The translations under genes and the position numbers were made by a program. The notes under the pieces were generated by a model. It worked only from the letters and a program-made list of their open reading frames with translations, was not told the DNA's origin and made no database searches. A stretch of DNA of 64,000 nucleotides from Bacillota bacterium (GTDB taxonomy: Bacteria > Bacillota > Sulfobacillia > Sulfobacillales > Sulfobacillaceae): assembly GCA_021820965.1 (NCBI GenBank), contig JAKACZ010000013.1:1-64000 (forward strand). The letters are read 5' to 3'. Below are positions 1-8,538 of the stretch, one piece after another. Every line of letters starts with the position of its first letter. Position 1 is the first letter of the stretch.

Positions 1-24
1 AGGGACGAAAGAAAAACCCCGCAA

Positions 25-127
25 GGCGGCCAAGAGGCCGCCACCCGTGACCGAAGGAAATCCCCGTGGGACTTGACCCCCTCTTGGCTATTGCCTAAGA
101 GGGGGAATGCGCGGGCATTATGTTCAA
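25..127 (+). repeat. IS200/IS605-like right end, omegaRNA-like repeat copy 1
   Basis: A perfect 7-bp hairpin (25-31 with 36-42) is followed by a conserved stretch and a second hairpin whose arms are CCCCCTCTT (77-85) and AAGAGGGGG (97-105), with an inner GGC/GCC extension. It ends in TTCAA at 123-127. A hairpin a short distance before a TCAA cleavage motif is the known layout of IS200/IS605 right ends. Copies lie near 47333-47433 (same strand) and 20804-20865 (opposite strand). The first hairpin stem differs in sequence in copy 2 but still pairs, as expected of a structured RNA. A tnpB gene could lie left of the window edge. The family assignment is inference. Confidence 0.5.
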
Positions 128-292
128 CGCGCACTCAAAATCCACACCAAAATGTTTGCGATAGCCACGGAGGATGTTGGTGCCCGGATATTGGGCCATC
201 CACTGTTTGGCGGCTTGAAGCCGGGATTGTCGTGATAAGCGTTTGTGGCGGGGGACTGAGTGCTGGCGTGCCAAGTTTTTCCTCGCTTTCAT
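123..292 (-). pseudogene. Small conserved protein gene truncated by the repeat element
   Basis: The minus-strand frame from ATG 292 encodes a basic N-terminus and then a patterned segment (AKQWMAQYPGTNILRGYRKHF followed by GVDFECALN, starting around residue 28) that resembles a small conserved Firmicute family of unknown function. The resemblance is from memory. The recognisable protein stops exactly where the right-end repeat begins (TTCAA at 123-127 on the plus strand). The frame then runs only a few codons through the repeat to a stop at 95. It is therefore best read as a gene interrupted by insertion. Confidence 0.4.
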
Positions 293-689
293 GCGGCATG
301 GGGTTCCAGTTTAGAATTAGTTTGCCACACGGCAGCGGTGGGGGTAAAGGGTGCATGTCAGCGGGAATGGGACACCTATGCATAGGTCTACAACGGCCTG
401 GACGACGTCATCGGCCTCATCGAGTACACCAAACGGGTCGAGTACCTATGGCCAGATGTGGTCCAGTACCAATGTGACGTCTATGGCAAGACCCAAGCCG
501 ACCATCCCCTTGGGCGTCACGACACTGGGAAAAGGTCTCGCCGCCTTCAACCCCTTCCAGTATCGTCCTCGACGACTCGGTCTGGATTGATGGTCCATTA
601 ACCGGCCGGCCTGTAGCGTGGGGAGGGCCCGGTGGCCGGGAATCCGTCGGAGAGTGTCCTCCAGGAAGAGGCTCGCGGCCGCGAGTCAG

Positions 690-880
690 CGCATGACTGG
701 TGGTGGCCAAGGCCCGGCGTAATGTACTACACAGGTCCAATCGATGCCCCGTCAACGTCTCCTCCAGCCCTTCGCACACGCTAGTCGCTGCTTGGGGGCA
801 TCGCCGTTCGAGTGCGGCCGCCAGTTTCTGCAAGGCCTTGAATCCTTCGCTGCGTCGGCTTCTTGGTAGACCCTGCACGG
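690..880 (-). pseudogene. IS256 (Mutator) family transposase remnant
   Basis: About 55 residues of a longer minus-strand frame read like the C-terminal part of an IS256/Mutator transposase. A stretch with ALERRCPQAATSVCEGLEE leads into a Leu-rich LxTLRRALATTS segment, matching the family pattern in which a helix ending in a Pro-Gly-Ala-Ala-like motif precedes EGLE-TL and the ATTN segment. The flanking sequence in this frame no longer looks like transposase, and the expected DDE catalytic residues are absent. It is a decayed fragment with no visible terminal repeats. Confidence 0.5.
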
Positions 881-1890
881 GCGTGAACGGACGGTCGCCT
901 GCATCGACTTCCCAAACTTTTGTAAGAGACCCACATCGGTCATAAAACATGAGCGGCCGCGATATAGGTGGTCGAGCTCTTTACATCACGCTAGAACGTC
1001 CGCTGGGGCACATTGCCAACGGTCTAATAGCGGCTGTCTTAAGGTCTGGCGTTCATTTCCAGGATTTCGGCCTTTCTCAGGCACATCAGCAATATTGCGT
1101 ATGTTCTGCGAATGTGATATGTTTGGCCATATCATCAGTTATATTGACGATGTATTACACAATTAATTATCGACTAAATATATGTTACGGAATTTGCCTC
1201 CATTAGCGGCACAACGTCAACCCCGAAGGAAGGGTTTCCTTGTCGGTGGAAACAGGATGGAAGAAAAATTGCTTGGAGCACGCGACGATGGTTCTGTCGA
1301 TATGATTGTGGAGGGATTCGTGGACAGGCAAGTCCCCACGGTCTCGGAAAAATGCTTTCTTTCCAACTCCGTCGATGACGGAGCCTATTTTCGCGGATAT
1401 CTGGAGGGAACCCCGGCTAGATACCGACGGATAGTCGGGCAGCTTGAAAACCCAGTGCGGGAAGTCAACGTTCCCGTTCTCTCCGGAAAAGCGTGGACGG
1501 GATTGGCGCAGTGTGGGATTAATCTTACGCACGATTCTGTCGTTGCGAAGGGCGCCAAATCACGAGATACCCGGGATGGAAAGAGTGGTACAAGAAGCCA
1601 TACAGCCATCTCGGTCTTAACGCTAGGCGACTTCAATCCCAAGCTTCAGCGGTGTCAGCAGACGTATTGCCGGCTTTGAGGCGGTATAACCGTGACAGTG
1701 GAACGGATGTAGCACAATAATCGCTAATGCATCTTAATATCTAAACGCGCTGCCGTCGTGAAGCGGGGCCTCGAAGAATCTAAGGGGCGGTACGGGCGGC
1801 AGCAGGGCCGAATGGTCAGATGTTTTTGTACTGAAGCAAAGCGCAGGTGTGTGTTGACGAGTCGTGGACGTGGGGGCAGGTGAAGTCATC
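880..1890. other. Decayed intergenic DNA with no supportable gene
   Basis: Short overlapping open frames on both strands have no recognisable domain and no clear ribosome binding site. The longest, a 165-codon plus-strand frame at 1182-1679, has no family resemblance. An AT-rich patch at about 1090-1190 separates the IS remnant from the kinase gene, but no convincing -35/-10 pair could be chosen. Confidence 0.5.
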
Positions 1891-2823
1891 GTGAGTAAAG
1901 ACGCTGAAGATGATGTGACGGTCTTGCTGCAGTCCGCGATTCCCCAATGGACGGGCAGGATCGCCCGGATCGAGCCGGTTTCGGGCGGGATGACCAATCG
2001 CAATTTTTGCGCCTGGGTTGACGAGCAGCTATTTTTCGTGCGGATTGGTGGTTTAACCACCGAGCGCCTGGGCATCAATCGCGACGTCGAATTTGCGGCG
2101 GCAGAGTTAGCCGGCAGGTTAGGGATTGCGCCCCCGGTTCTCTTCTATAGCGCGGATCGTGGCATTCTGGTGACAAGATATATTTGCGGTCGTGCTTTAA
2201 CCTCTGAAGAGCTCGGATCGCCTGCTGTTCTTCGTGAGGCTATCGAGCTCTTGCGCCGGGCTCACGCCCAAACACCCTCCGTGTGGCCGTTTTCCGTTTT
2301 CGCAACCATTGAGCAGTATTGGCGAACCGTACAGCGCTTGGCTCCGGAATTACTACGCACGTACCAATCGATCAAGTCGTTTGTGCGAGAAGTACAAGTG
2401 TTGGTACCGAATGAGCCTCTGGGGCTCTGCCATAACGACCTGCTGGCCGCCAATTTTGTACAAGAGTCGGACACGCATCGGCTCTGGTTGGTTGACTGGG
2501 AATATGCCGGCCTCGGCACCCTTTATTTCGACCTAGGCAACTTCGCATCAAATCAAAAGCTCACGCCTGAACGTGAAGTCTTGTTGGCTCAACTGTATTT
2601 TGATACGGCCGATCTTAGCGAACACGTGAGTCTGATTCGCCTGTTGCGGATCATGTCAGATGTCCGTGAAGCACTCTGGGGAGCGATGCAACAACTCCTG
2701 TCGCCGCTTGCCTTCGACTTTGCGCAATACGCCACGGTGCACTGGGAGCGGGTAGAACGTGCCCTGTCGGAGCCAGAGATGTGGTTGGATTTTGAACGAT
2801 TGAAGCGCGCACGCAAAACATGA
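1891..2823 (+). CDS. Choline/ethanolamine kinase-like phosphotransferase
   Basis: This 310-residue protein has the aminoglycoside-phosphotransferase/choline-kinase fold. The catalytic loop reads LCHNDLLAANF around residues 180-189, and the metal-binding segment WLVDWEYAGLG follows near 200-210. An SGGMTN-type glycine-rich loop near the N-terminus fits the nucleotide-binding strand. The family phosphorylates choline, ethanolamine or related small alcohols with ATP in the cytoplasm. The frame opens at 1864, but GTG 1891 is chosen because AGGTGA lies 7 nt upstream. The next gene, a dimethylglycine/sarcosine dehydrogenase-like enzyme, starts 13 nt downstream and probably shares the transcript, which points to choline-derived or methylated amine substrates. 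The exact substrate is inferred. Confidence 0.8.
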   Translation: MSKDAEDDVTVLLQSAIPQWTGRIARIEPVSGGMTNRNFCAWVDEQLFFVRIGGLTTERLGINRDVEFAAAELAGRLGIAPPVLFYSADRGILVTRYICGRALTSEELGSPAVLREAIELLRRAHAQTPSVWPFSVFATIEQYWRTVQRLAPELLRTYQSIKSFVREVQVLVPNEPLGLCHNDLLAANFVQESDTHRLWLVDWEYAGLGTLYFDLGNFASNQKLTPEREVLLAQLYFDTADLSEHVSLIRLLRIMSDVREALWGAMQQLLSPLAFDFAQYATVHWERVERALSEPEMWLDFERLKRARKT

Positions 2824-2836
2824 AAGGTGGACGGTT

Positions 2837-5260
2837 ATGAAGTCAGAGGCCAAAGTTGTCATTATTGGCGGGGGTGTCGGCGGTACCAGTATTGCCTATC
2901 ATCTAGCCCATATGGGTTGCCAAGATGTGGTGCTGGTCGATCGCAGCGAGTTGACCAGTGGGTCGACGTTCCATTCTGCGGGGCTGGTGGGCCAGTTGCG
3001 CGCATCCGTGTCATTGACGCGGATGTTGATGCACAGCGTGGATGTGTACCGAAGGCTGGAACAAGAGACTGGTGTCGATCCTGGGTGGCGTGAAGTCGGA
3101 AGTCTTCGCCTCGCCTCGACGCCTGAACGCATGGAAGAACTGAATAGGCAAGCAGGATGGGCAAAGACATTCGGCTTGCCATTAGAATTGATATCCCCCC
3201 AAGAAGCATACCAACTGTTTCCGTTGATGAATACCGCCAACGTGTTAGGTGCCGCCTATCTGCCTAGTGACGGATACGTGGATCCGAGCAATCTGGCGTA
3301 TGCGCTGGCTAAAGGGGCGAGAAACCTTGGAGTGGATATCTACACCCACACACGTGTGGTCGGTATCGACGTGTCCAACGGGCATGTTCGCGGGGTTAGA
3401 ACCGATCGGGGTGACATTAAGGCTGACGTGGTCGTCAACGCGGGCGGGATCTATGCTCGGGAGATCGGAGCGTTGGCGGGAGTGGTTGTGCCTATTATCC
3501 CAATGGAACACCAATACATGATCACCACTCCCCTGCAGGAGGTAGATGCTGCGGTGATGGCACGAATTCCAACCATGCGCGATCCCGACAATCTCGTCTA
3601 CTTTCGCAGTTGGGGCCATGGGCTGGTGATGGGCGGGTACGAACGAACACCTGCTCCCTGGGGACTTTATGGCATTGCGCCAGATTTCAACAGTCAACTT
3701 TTGTCACCGGATGGTGACCGGTTTACCGCGATAATGGAGGGCGCGGTTCTGCGGGTCCCCCTGATGGAACGCGCCGGTATTCAAAGTTTTATTAACGGTC
3801 CCGAAGCCTTCACGCCGGACGGTGAATTCATTCTTGGGGAATCTTTAGTGCGAGGATTTTTCGTCGCAGCGGGATTTTGCGCGCATGGAATAGCCGGCGC
3901 AGGCGGTGTGGGCCAGATGATGGCCGAGTGGATTGTCGAAGGAGAACCTTCGCTGGATCTGTGGAAAATGGATATTCGCCGGTTTGGCCCGCAATACCGA
4001 AGCCTTGACCTCGCACTGGCTCGCACCCGTGAAGTCTATTCCCGCTATTATGATATTCGCTATCCGCACGAGGAAAATGAGAGCGCGCGTCCGCTGAGGG
4101 TGTCTCCCGTGTATCATCAACTGGAAAAACTGGGAGCTACGTTCGGAGAGAAGGCCAACTGGGAGCGGGTCAACTGGTTCGACAACAACGACACCGGCGA
4201 CGAACGGGAGCGGCCTGGGGGCTGGGCAGGACAGGTGTGGTCTTCAGCCATTGGCGTTGAGCACCGGGCGACGCGCACGGCGGTTGCCCTATTTGATGAA
4301 ACCTCTTTCAGCAAGTTTGAGGTGGCGGGACCGGGTTCCGCGGCATTACTACAGCGTCTTTGCGACAATGATGTAGACCGGCCCGTGGGCACCGTTGTCT
4401 ATACTCAGATGCTTAATCGCCGCGGGGGTATTGAGTGCGACTTGACCATCACACGGCTGGCTCAAGATCGCTTCCGGCTCATTACCGGTACCGCGTTCGG
4501 CAGCCATGACCTGGGTTGGGTGCAAAAGCACATGCCTGGCGATGGATCGGTGACCATTCGCGACGTGACGGGAGACTTGGCCTGCCTGGCTCTTTGGGGT
4601 CCGCGAGCTCGCGAGGTGCTTTCAGGGTTGACCCGCGATGACATCGCTAACACAAGCTTTCCATATATGACCGCACGGGAAATATCCGTGGCGGATGTAA
4701 CTTGTCTGGCGGCACGCGTGACTTTCGTGGGAGAGCTTGGCTGGGAGTTTTATTGTTCCTCCGAGTACGCGAATCGGCTGTGGGACGTACTATACGCGGC
4801 CGGGCAGCCTCTAGGACTGGTCGCGGGCGGATACCGTGCCATCGACAGCCTCCGGCTGGAAAAGGGGTACCGGGTCTGGGGGTCGGACATTACGCCGGAA
4901 ACCTCTCCACTAGAAGCGGGCCTGGGCTTTTGTGTCAAACTGAGTAAACCGGACTTTATCGGACGTGACGCATTGGTCCGGGCTAAGGCTGAGGGCGTCA
5001 CGCGGCGTTTACGGTGCCTCGCTCTGGAACGACCGGAGTTCATTGCCGAGGGAGGTGAACCCGTATTTGACCATGGTCGGGTGACGGGTCGTGTTACGAG
5101 CGGAGGGTATGGCTACACCGCCCAAAAGAGCATTGCGTACGCCTACCTGCCGAGTGAAATGGTACCGGGAGACCGCGTACAGGTAGAGGTCGATGGCGAA
5201 CGAGTGCACGCCGTCATCGTACGTGACCCGTTAGTGCCAAAGCCCCCTGAGTTGATGTGA
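2837..5260 (+). CDS. FAD-dependent dehydrogenase fused to GcvT domain (dimethylglycine/sarcosine dehydrogenase-like)
   Basis: This 807-residue protein has two halves. The first roughly 400 residues are a DAO-type FAD domain, with the dinucleotide motif IIGGGVGG at residues 9-16 and a TSGSTFHSAGL motif whose His46 matches the position of the covalent FAD histidine in dimethylglycine dehydrogenase. The second half (about 430-807) is a GcvT/aminomethyltransferase domain with its C-terminal barrel, which in this family passes the released methylene group to tetrahydrofolate. The length suits the dimethylglycine/sarcosine dehydrogenase family. A GAAAGGTGG ribosome binding site precedes ATG 2837. 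The probable role is oxidative N-demethylation of a methylated glycine or similar amine. Dimethylglycine and sarcosine cannot be distinguished by eye. Confidence 0.88.
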   Translation: MKSEAKVVIIGGGVGGTSIAYHLAHMGCQDVVLVDRSELTSGSTFHSAGLVGQLRASVSLTRMLMHSVDVYRRLEQETGVDPGWREVGSLRLASTPERMEELNRQAGWAKTFGLPLELISPQEAYQLFPLMNTANVLGAAYLPSDGYVDPSNLAYALAKGARNLGVDIYTHTRVVGIDVSNGHVRGVRTDRGDIKADVVVNAGGIYAREIGALAGVVVPIIPMEHQYMITTPLQEVDAAVMARIPTMRDPDNLVYFRSWGHGLVMGGYERTPAPWGLYGIAPDFNSQLLSPDGDRFTAIMEGAVLRVPLMERAGIQSFINGPEAFTPDGEFILGESLVRGFFVAAGFCAHGIAGAGGVGQMMAEWIVEGEPSLDLWKMDIRRFGPQYRSLDLALARTREVYSRYYDIRYPHEENESARPLRVSPVYHQLEKLGATFGEKANWERVNWFDNNDTGDERERPGGWAGQVWSSAIGVEHRATRTAVALFDETSFSKFEVAGPGSAALLQRLCDNDVDRPVGTVVYTQMLNRRGGIECDLTITRLAQDRFRLITGTAFGSHDLGWVQKHMPGDGSVTIRDVTGDLACLALWGPRAREVLSGLTRDDIANTSFPYMTAREISVADVTCLAARVTFVGELGWEFYCSSEYANRLWDVLYAAGQPLGLVAGGYRAIDSLRLEKGYRVWGSDITPETSPLEAGLGFCVKLSKPDFIGRDALVRAKAEGVTRRLRCLALERPEFIAEGGEPVFDHGRVTGRVTSGGYGYTAQKSIAYAYLPSEMVPGDRVQVEVDGERVHAVIVRDPLVPKPPELM

Positions 5261-5271
5261 CGCTCTGGCGC

Positions 5272-6276
5272 CTAGCCCCACGGTCTTGCCGCCAGCAGCA
5301 AGCCGAGCAACCGTTGCGTTGCCCCCGCGAGGATATCGGCTCCTAACGAGATGAACACGTCACGACTGTCATCTCCCATGGCACCGCCGGTAATTCCTGC
5401 GAACAGAATCTCCGAGCGGGGACGGGAATCCCGGTAGTTTTGGACGGTACGCGCATCGTCCCGCGTGTCCCCGATGAACAAGGCGGTTGTGTGGGGAAGA
5501 CTGTCCAAGAGTGCGAAAAGACCTTTGGGGTCAGGCTTTTTGACGCCTGAACTGGCCGTGATCCGGAGATTCCGGGGGAAAAAATCGGCAAAGTGAAACA
5601 TGCTCAGCACAAAGTCGGTTTCTTGGTCGTTTCGCCCCGTATAGAGCCCCAGATGACCCTTGAACTGCTCCAGCGTGGCGGCCAGCACAAGAGGACGTTC
5701 CAGCTTATGTCGGCCCGGATCCGTGACAAACTGGGCGGGATAGCCAAATAACGCCCGACACGCATCCGGGCCCGCATAATATTCCTGAGCAAGCCTCACG
5801 ACATAATCTCGATCGCAATGCCTGGCCACCCAGGACTCAGCCCCGTGTTGAGCCAAGACATGGAGGGCGGCGGCAAGTCCACCCCCAGCGCGGCTAAGGG
5901 CATCGGTGTACTGACGAAGAGACGGTGCTGTCGCGTCAAAGGCGTGCCAGGTGATCCAAAGAGCCGCGGCGTAAGCCAGGTCCCATTCGTCGTTGAATCC
6001 GCCAGCTGTCTTAAATCGTGCCACGTCATTCACTCCGAGGGATTGTGCGAGGGCCGCCTTTTCGGGAAAGGTTTGGATGGTGTATGTCTTCAGTGCATCA
6101 ATGATGGCCGCAGGATATGATGCGGAGACGTCAACCAGCACTCCGTCAACGTCAAAGACCAGGCAGTCGATGGACGGAATGCGCTCGGCAACTCCCTGGC
6201 GAAGTTCGATAGCGGTGTCATGACGATGGTTCAAAGTATCACGTCTCGCGTTCAAAAAATGTTGCCTATTTAACAA
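5272..6276 (-). CDS. HAD-superfamily hydrolase (subfamily IA-like phosphatase)
   Basis: The frame encodes 334 residues with the HAD nucleophile motif CLVFDVDGVLVD about 40 residues in. A large alpha-helical cap follows, then a GLYTGRND threonine-type motif II, KKPDPKGL with the motif III lysine, and LFIGDTRDDARTV as motif IV. The likely activity is phosphate-monoester hydrolysis in the cytoplasm. The resemblance is to HAD proteins annotated as IA hypothetical 1, with substrate unknown. The longest frame starts with TTG 6276, which lacks a good ribosome binding site, so the first 30-35 residues may be spurious. The gene converges on the dehydrogenase with an 11-nt gap and is divergent from the permease. 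Confidence 0.78.
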   Translation of the reverse strand: MLNRQHFLNARRDTLNHRHDTAIELRQGVAERIPSIDCLVFDVDGVLVDVSASYPAAIIDALKTYTIQTFPEKAALAQSLGVNDVARFKTAGGFNDEWDLAYAAALWITWHAFDATAPSLRQYTDALSRAGGGLAAALHVLAQHGAESWVARHCDRDYVVRLAQEYYAGPDACRALFGYPAQFVTDPGRHKLERPLVLAATLEQFKGHLGLYTGRNDQETDFVLSMFHFADFFPRNLRITASSGVKKPDPKGLFALLDSLPHTTALFIGDTRDDARTVQNYRDSRPRSEILFAGITGGAMGDDSRDVFISLGADILAGATQRLLGLLLAARPWG

Positions 6277-6283
6277 ATTGTCT

Positions 6284-6305
6284 GTTAGAATGTTGACACA
6301 CTAAC
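6284..6305. promoter_or_regulatory. Symmetric operator overlapping a TTGACA box
   Basis: This is a fully symmetric hyphenated palindrome. Half-sites GTTAG (6284-6288) and CTAAC (6301-6305) flank TGT and ACA, each part separated by 2 nt. The central TTGACA (6293-6298) matches a consensus -35 box for the rightward permease gene. The geometry suits a dimeric repressor, GntR/FadR-like or TetR-like, acting on the divergent HAD and permease genes. No regulator gene is adjacent. Regulator identity is inference. Confidence 0.5.
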
Positions 6306-6412
6306 ACAACTATCCGACGTCTGTAAATAGCACACAAGGCCAATCGGTTTTCGAGGGCCAACACATCTTCGTGGGGAAGGCAGAATCGTCACTCGGGGAG
6401 GAAGGGTATGTG

Positions 6413-7936
6413 ATGAAAGAGTCGCGCGAAGAGATTGCTCGCCATGACGAGCAACAGTTGAGGCGGTTCGGCTACGTGCAGGAATTGTACCGTACGATGG
6501 GCGGGTTCTCCAATTTCGCCATCTCGTTTACGATTATTTCTATTCTCAGCGGGCCGCTCACTCTATTCGCCTTCGGACTCGCTGCAGCGGGACCTGCGGC
6601 GGCCGCTTATGGATGGCCTGTAGTCACCATATTTGTGATGTTTGTGGCGCTGAACATGGCCGAAACCGCATCCGCTTTCCCCACAACGGGGGGGCTCTAT
6701 TTCTGGTCCAGCATGCTAGGCGGGGCCGGGTGGGGCTGGTTTACCGGGTGGTTTAACTTGATTGGCCAGGTAGCCATCACTGCAGGGATTGACTATGGCC
6801 TAGCCATTTTTGTCGACGCCTTTATCAACCAATACGCACCTGCGTTTCCGGTGGCAGGGCACGCCGGTGCGGTAGCCACGTTGGGCATTTACGCGGTGAT
6901 TTTGTTGGCGCACGCCTTGCTCAATGTCAAGGGCGTCCGGCTGGTGTCTTTGCTTAACGACGTGAGTGTTTGGTGGCACGTCGGGGGGGCCTTGATTATT
7001 GTGGCAGCGCTGGTGTTTCTGGCACCCCATCACGCCCATCCCTGGTCGTTCGCATTCGCGACGCTTAAAACCCGTACCGGATTTTCTCCTTGGTATGGGT
7101 TTCTCATTGGCTTGTTGCTTGCTTCATACACAATCACGGGATTCGATGCCTCGGCGCACATGTCTGAGGAGACGCTTGGGGCGTCCAATGCGCCGTCCTG
7201 GGGCATCGTGATGTCGGTGGCGATTTCAGGGATCGTGGGTTATATCTTGCTTTTGGGCATGGTCACCTCCTTGCCTTCGCTGTCGGGTGCACTGGGGTCT
7301 TCCAATCCGGTCCTATATATCTTAACCACTCGATTGGGTTCGGCCGGGGGTAATCTCTTGTTTGTGATTGCGTTGGTGGCCATGTTCTTTTGTGGAATGT
7401 CGTCGGTTACGGCAAACTCCCGCATGATTTACGCTTTTGCCCGAGACCAAGGTCTACCGGCGTCGAATACTTTAAAGCGTTTAAACAGCATTCGATCCCC
7501 GTATAACGCCATCTGGATCGCCGTCGTTTTGGCGTTCATCTTGGCCATTCCAGCCTTGTGGAGTAGTGTTGTTTACTCGGCTGTGACGTCCATTGGCGTG
7601 ATTGGGCTCTTCATTTCCTACGTGGCACCGGCATTTTTGAAGTTGGTTTATCCCTCTCGCTTTACGCCCGGTCCCTGGTCATTGGGCCGCTTTAGCCGAC
7701 CGGTCGGTGTTATAGCTGTCGCATGGGTCATATTCATCTGCATCCTGTTTTCACTGCCTGTGGTGCGGCCGGTGACGTTGGCCAACTTTAACTATACCCC
7801 TGTGGTGCTCGGGGTGGTCGTTGCAATACTAGTGGTGGCCTATGTTACGCGGGTCCGCCATCATTTTAGGGGGCCGGCTATTTTGCAAACGGGGTTGCAG
7901 AATGATCTCGATGACGCCTCGTACGCCCGGGAATAA
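6413..7936 (+). CDS. APC-superfamily amino acid/choline permease (ACT family-like)
   Basis: This 507-residue integral membrane protein has about 12 hydrophobic segments. Its N-terminal signature is of the amino acid/choline transporter family: RFGYVQELYRTMGGFSNFA followed by a first membrane segment rich in Ser and Ile, and later SAFPTTGGLYFW. Homologues import amino acids, GABA or choline by cation-coupled symport. ATG 6413 is preferred over upstream in-frame starts because GGGAGGAAG precedes it. It sits beside the choline-kinase-like and demethylating dehydrogenase genes, which makes a quaternary or methylated amine a reasonable cargo. Cargo assignment is inference. Confidence 0.85.
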   Translation: MKESREEIARHDEQQLRRFGYVQELYRTMGGFSNFAISFTIISILSGPLTLFAFGLAAAGPAAAAYGWPVVTIFVMFVALNMAETASAFPTTGGLYFWSSMLGGAGWGWFTGWFNLIGQVAITAGIDYGLAIFVDAFINQYAPAFPVAGHAGAVATLGIYAVILLAHALLNVKGVRLVSLLNDVSVWWHVGGALIIVAALVFLAPHHAHPWSFAFATLKTRTGFSPWYGFLIGLLLASYTITGFDASAHMSEETLGASNAPSWGIVMSVAISGIVGYILLLGMVTSLPSLSGALGSSNPVLYILTTRLGSAGGNLLFVIALVAMFFCGMSSVTANSRMIYAFARDQGLPASNTLKRLNSIRSPYNAIWIAVVLAFILAIPALWSSVVYSAVTSIGVIGLFISYVAPAFLKLVYPSRFTPGPWSLGRFSRPVGVIAVAWVIFICILFSLPVVRPVTLANFNYTPVVLGVVVAILVVAYVTRVRHHFRGPAILQTGLQNDLDDASYARE

Positions 7937-8065
7937 CTGCGCGGGGATTTCCAGACGCTGCGTGGGTGTTGTGTGGCCTACCTATGGATTCATCCAACAT
8001 CGCGCGGCGGCAACCTCGCGTTTCAGGGCGGGAAGGAGCCGTGCCATCCCCCCACTTTCTCCGAA

Positions 8066-8372
8066 TTAAGGCGCTAAGTCAAAATGCTGGAACAGCATCT
8101 CTTGGTCGGCGGAACGTTCGGTCACCCGCACGACGGGACGTTCCCGGCGCCCGGGCGCCGGCAGGTCGACGACCAACTTGATGTCGGACAGGGTTTCCAG
8201 AACGGTGTCGAAACCTTTCGGTGATCCCGGCCGCCCGGGCTTCCCGGTGCAAGAGGGACACCAACAGTAAGGCCCAGACGCAGTAGGCCGCGTGCACCTG
8301 GATTTTCTGGTCGGTCCAATGGAACGCCGGCCGAAGCGTCACAAAGTGGGGATAGTGGAGCGGAGTTTGCAT
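8066..8372 (-). pseudogene. C-terminal fragment of an IS4/IS1634-like transposase, frameshifted
   Basis: Two minus-strand frames join into a plausible transposase C-terminus. One gives FHWTDQKIQVHAAYCVWAL and LLVSLLHREARAAGI. After a single-base frame change near 8220, the next frame gives GFDTVLETLSDIKLVVDLPA and ends in MLFQHFDLAP with a TAA stop at 8066-8068. The DQKI-VHAxY pattern is typical of DDE transposases of the IS4/IS1634 type. The catalytic N-terminal part is missing, so this is a dead remnant. Confidence 0.6.
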
Positions 8373-8538
8373 GCATCCGCTTTTCGGTGCGTGGTTGATT
8401 CCTCATCTTATTAACCAGCGCCCTCGTGGTCAGTCTCGGAGTCTTCTCCCATCACTGCGACACTCACAGGGAATCGATGGCTCCACACGAGACCGCTCGA
8501 TGTGGGTTACTGAGCTGCGCGGGCTTTGGCTCATCGTG

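Noticed and set aside
1182-1679. 165-codon plus-strand open frame.
   Set aside because: No family resemblance and no convincing ribosome binding site; it lies in decayed DNA. It could be real but is not supportable.
8144-8161. Perfect 18-bp GC palindrome (CCGGCGCCC with its mirror half).
   Set aside because: It falls inside the coding remnant of the transposase C-terminus, where GC-rich codons for Pro-Ala-Pro-Gly-Arg-Arg explain it. No promoter is nearby.
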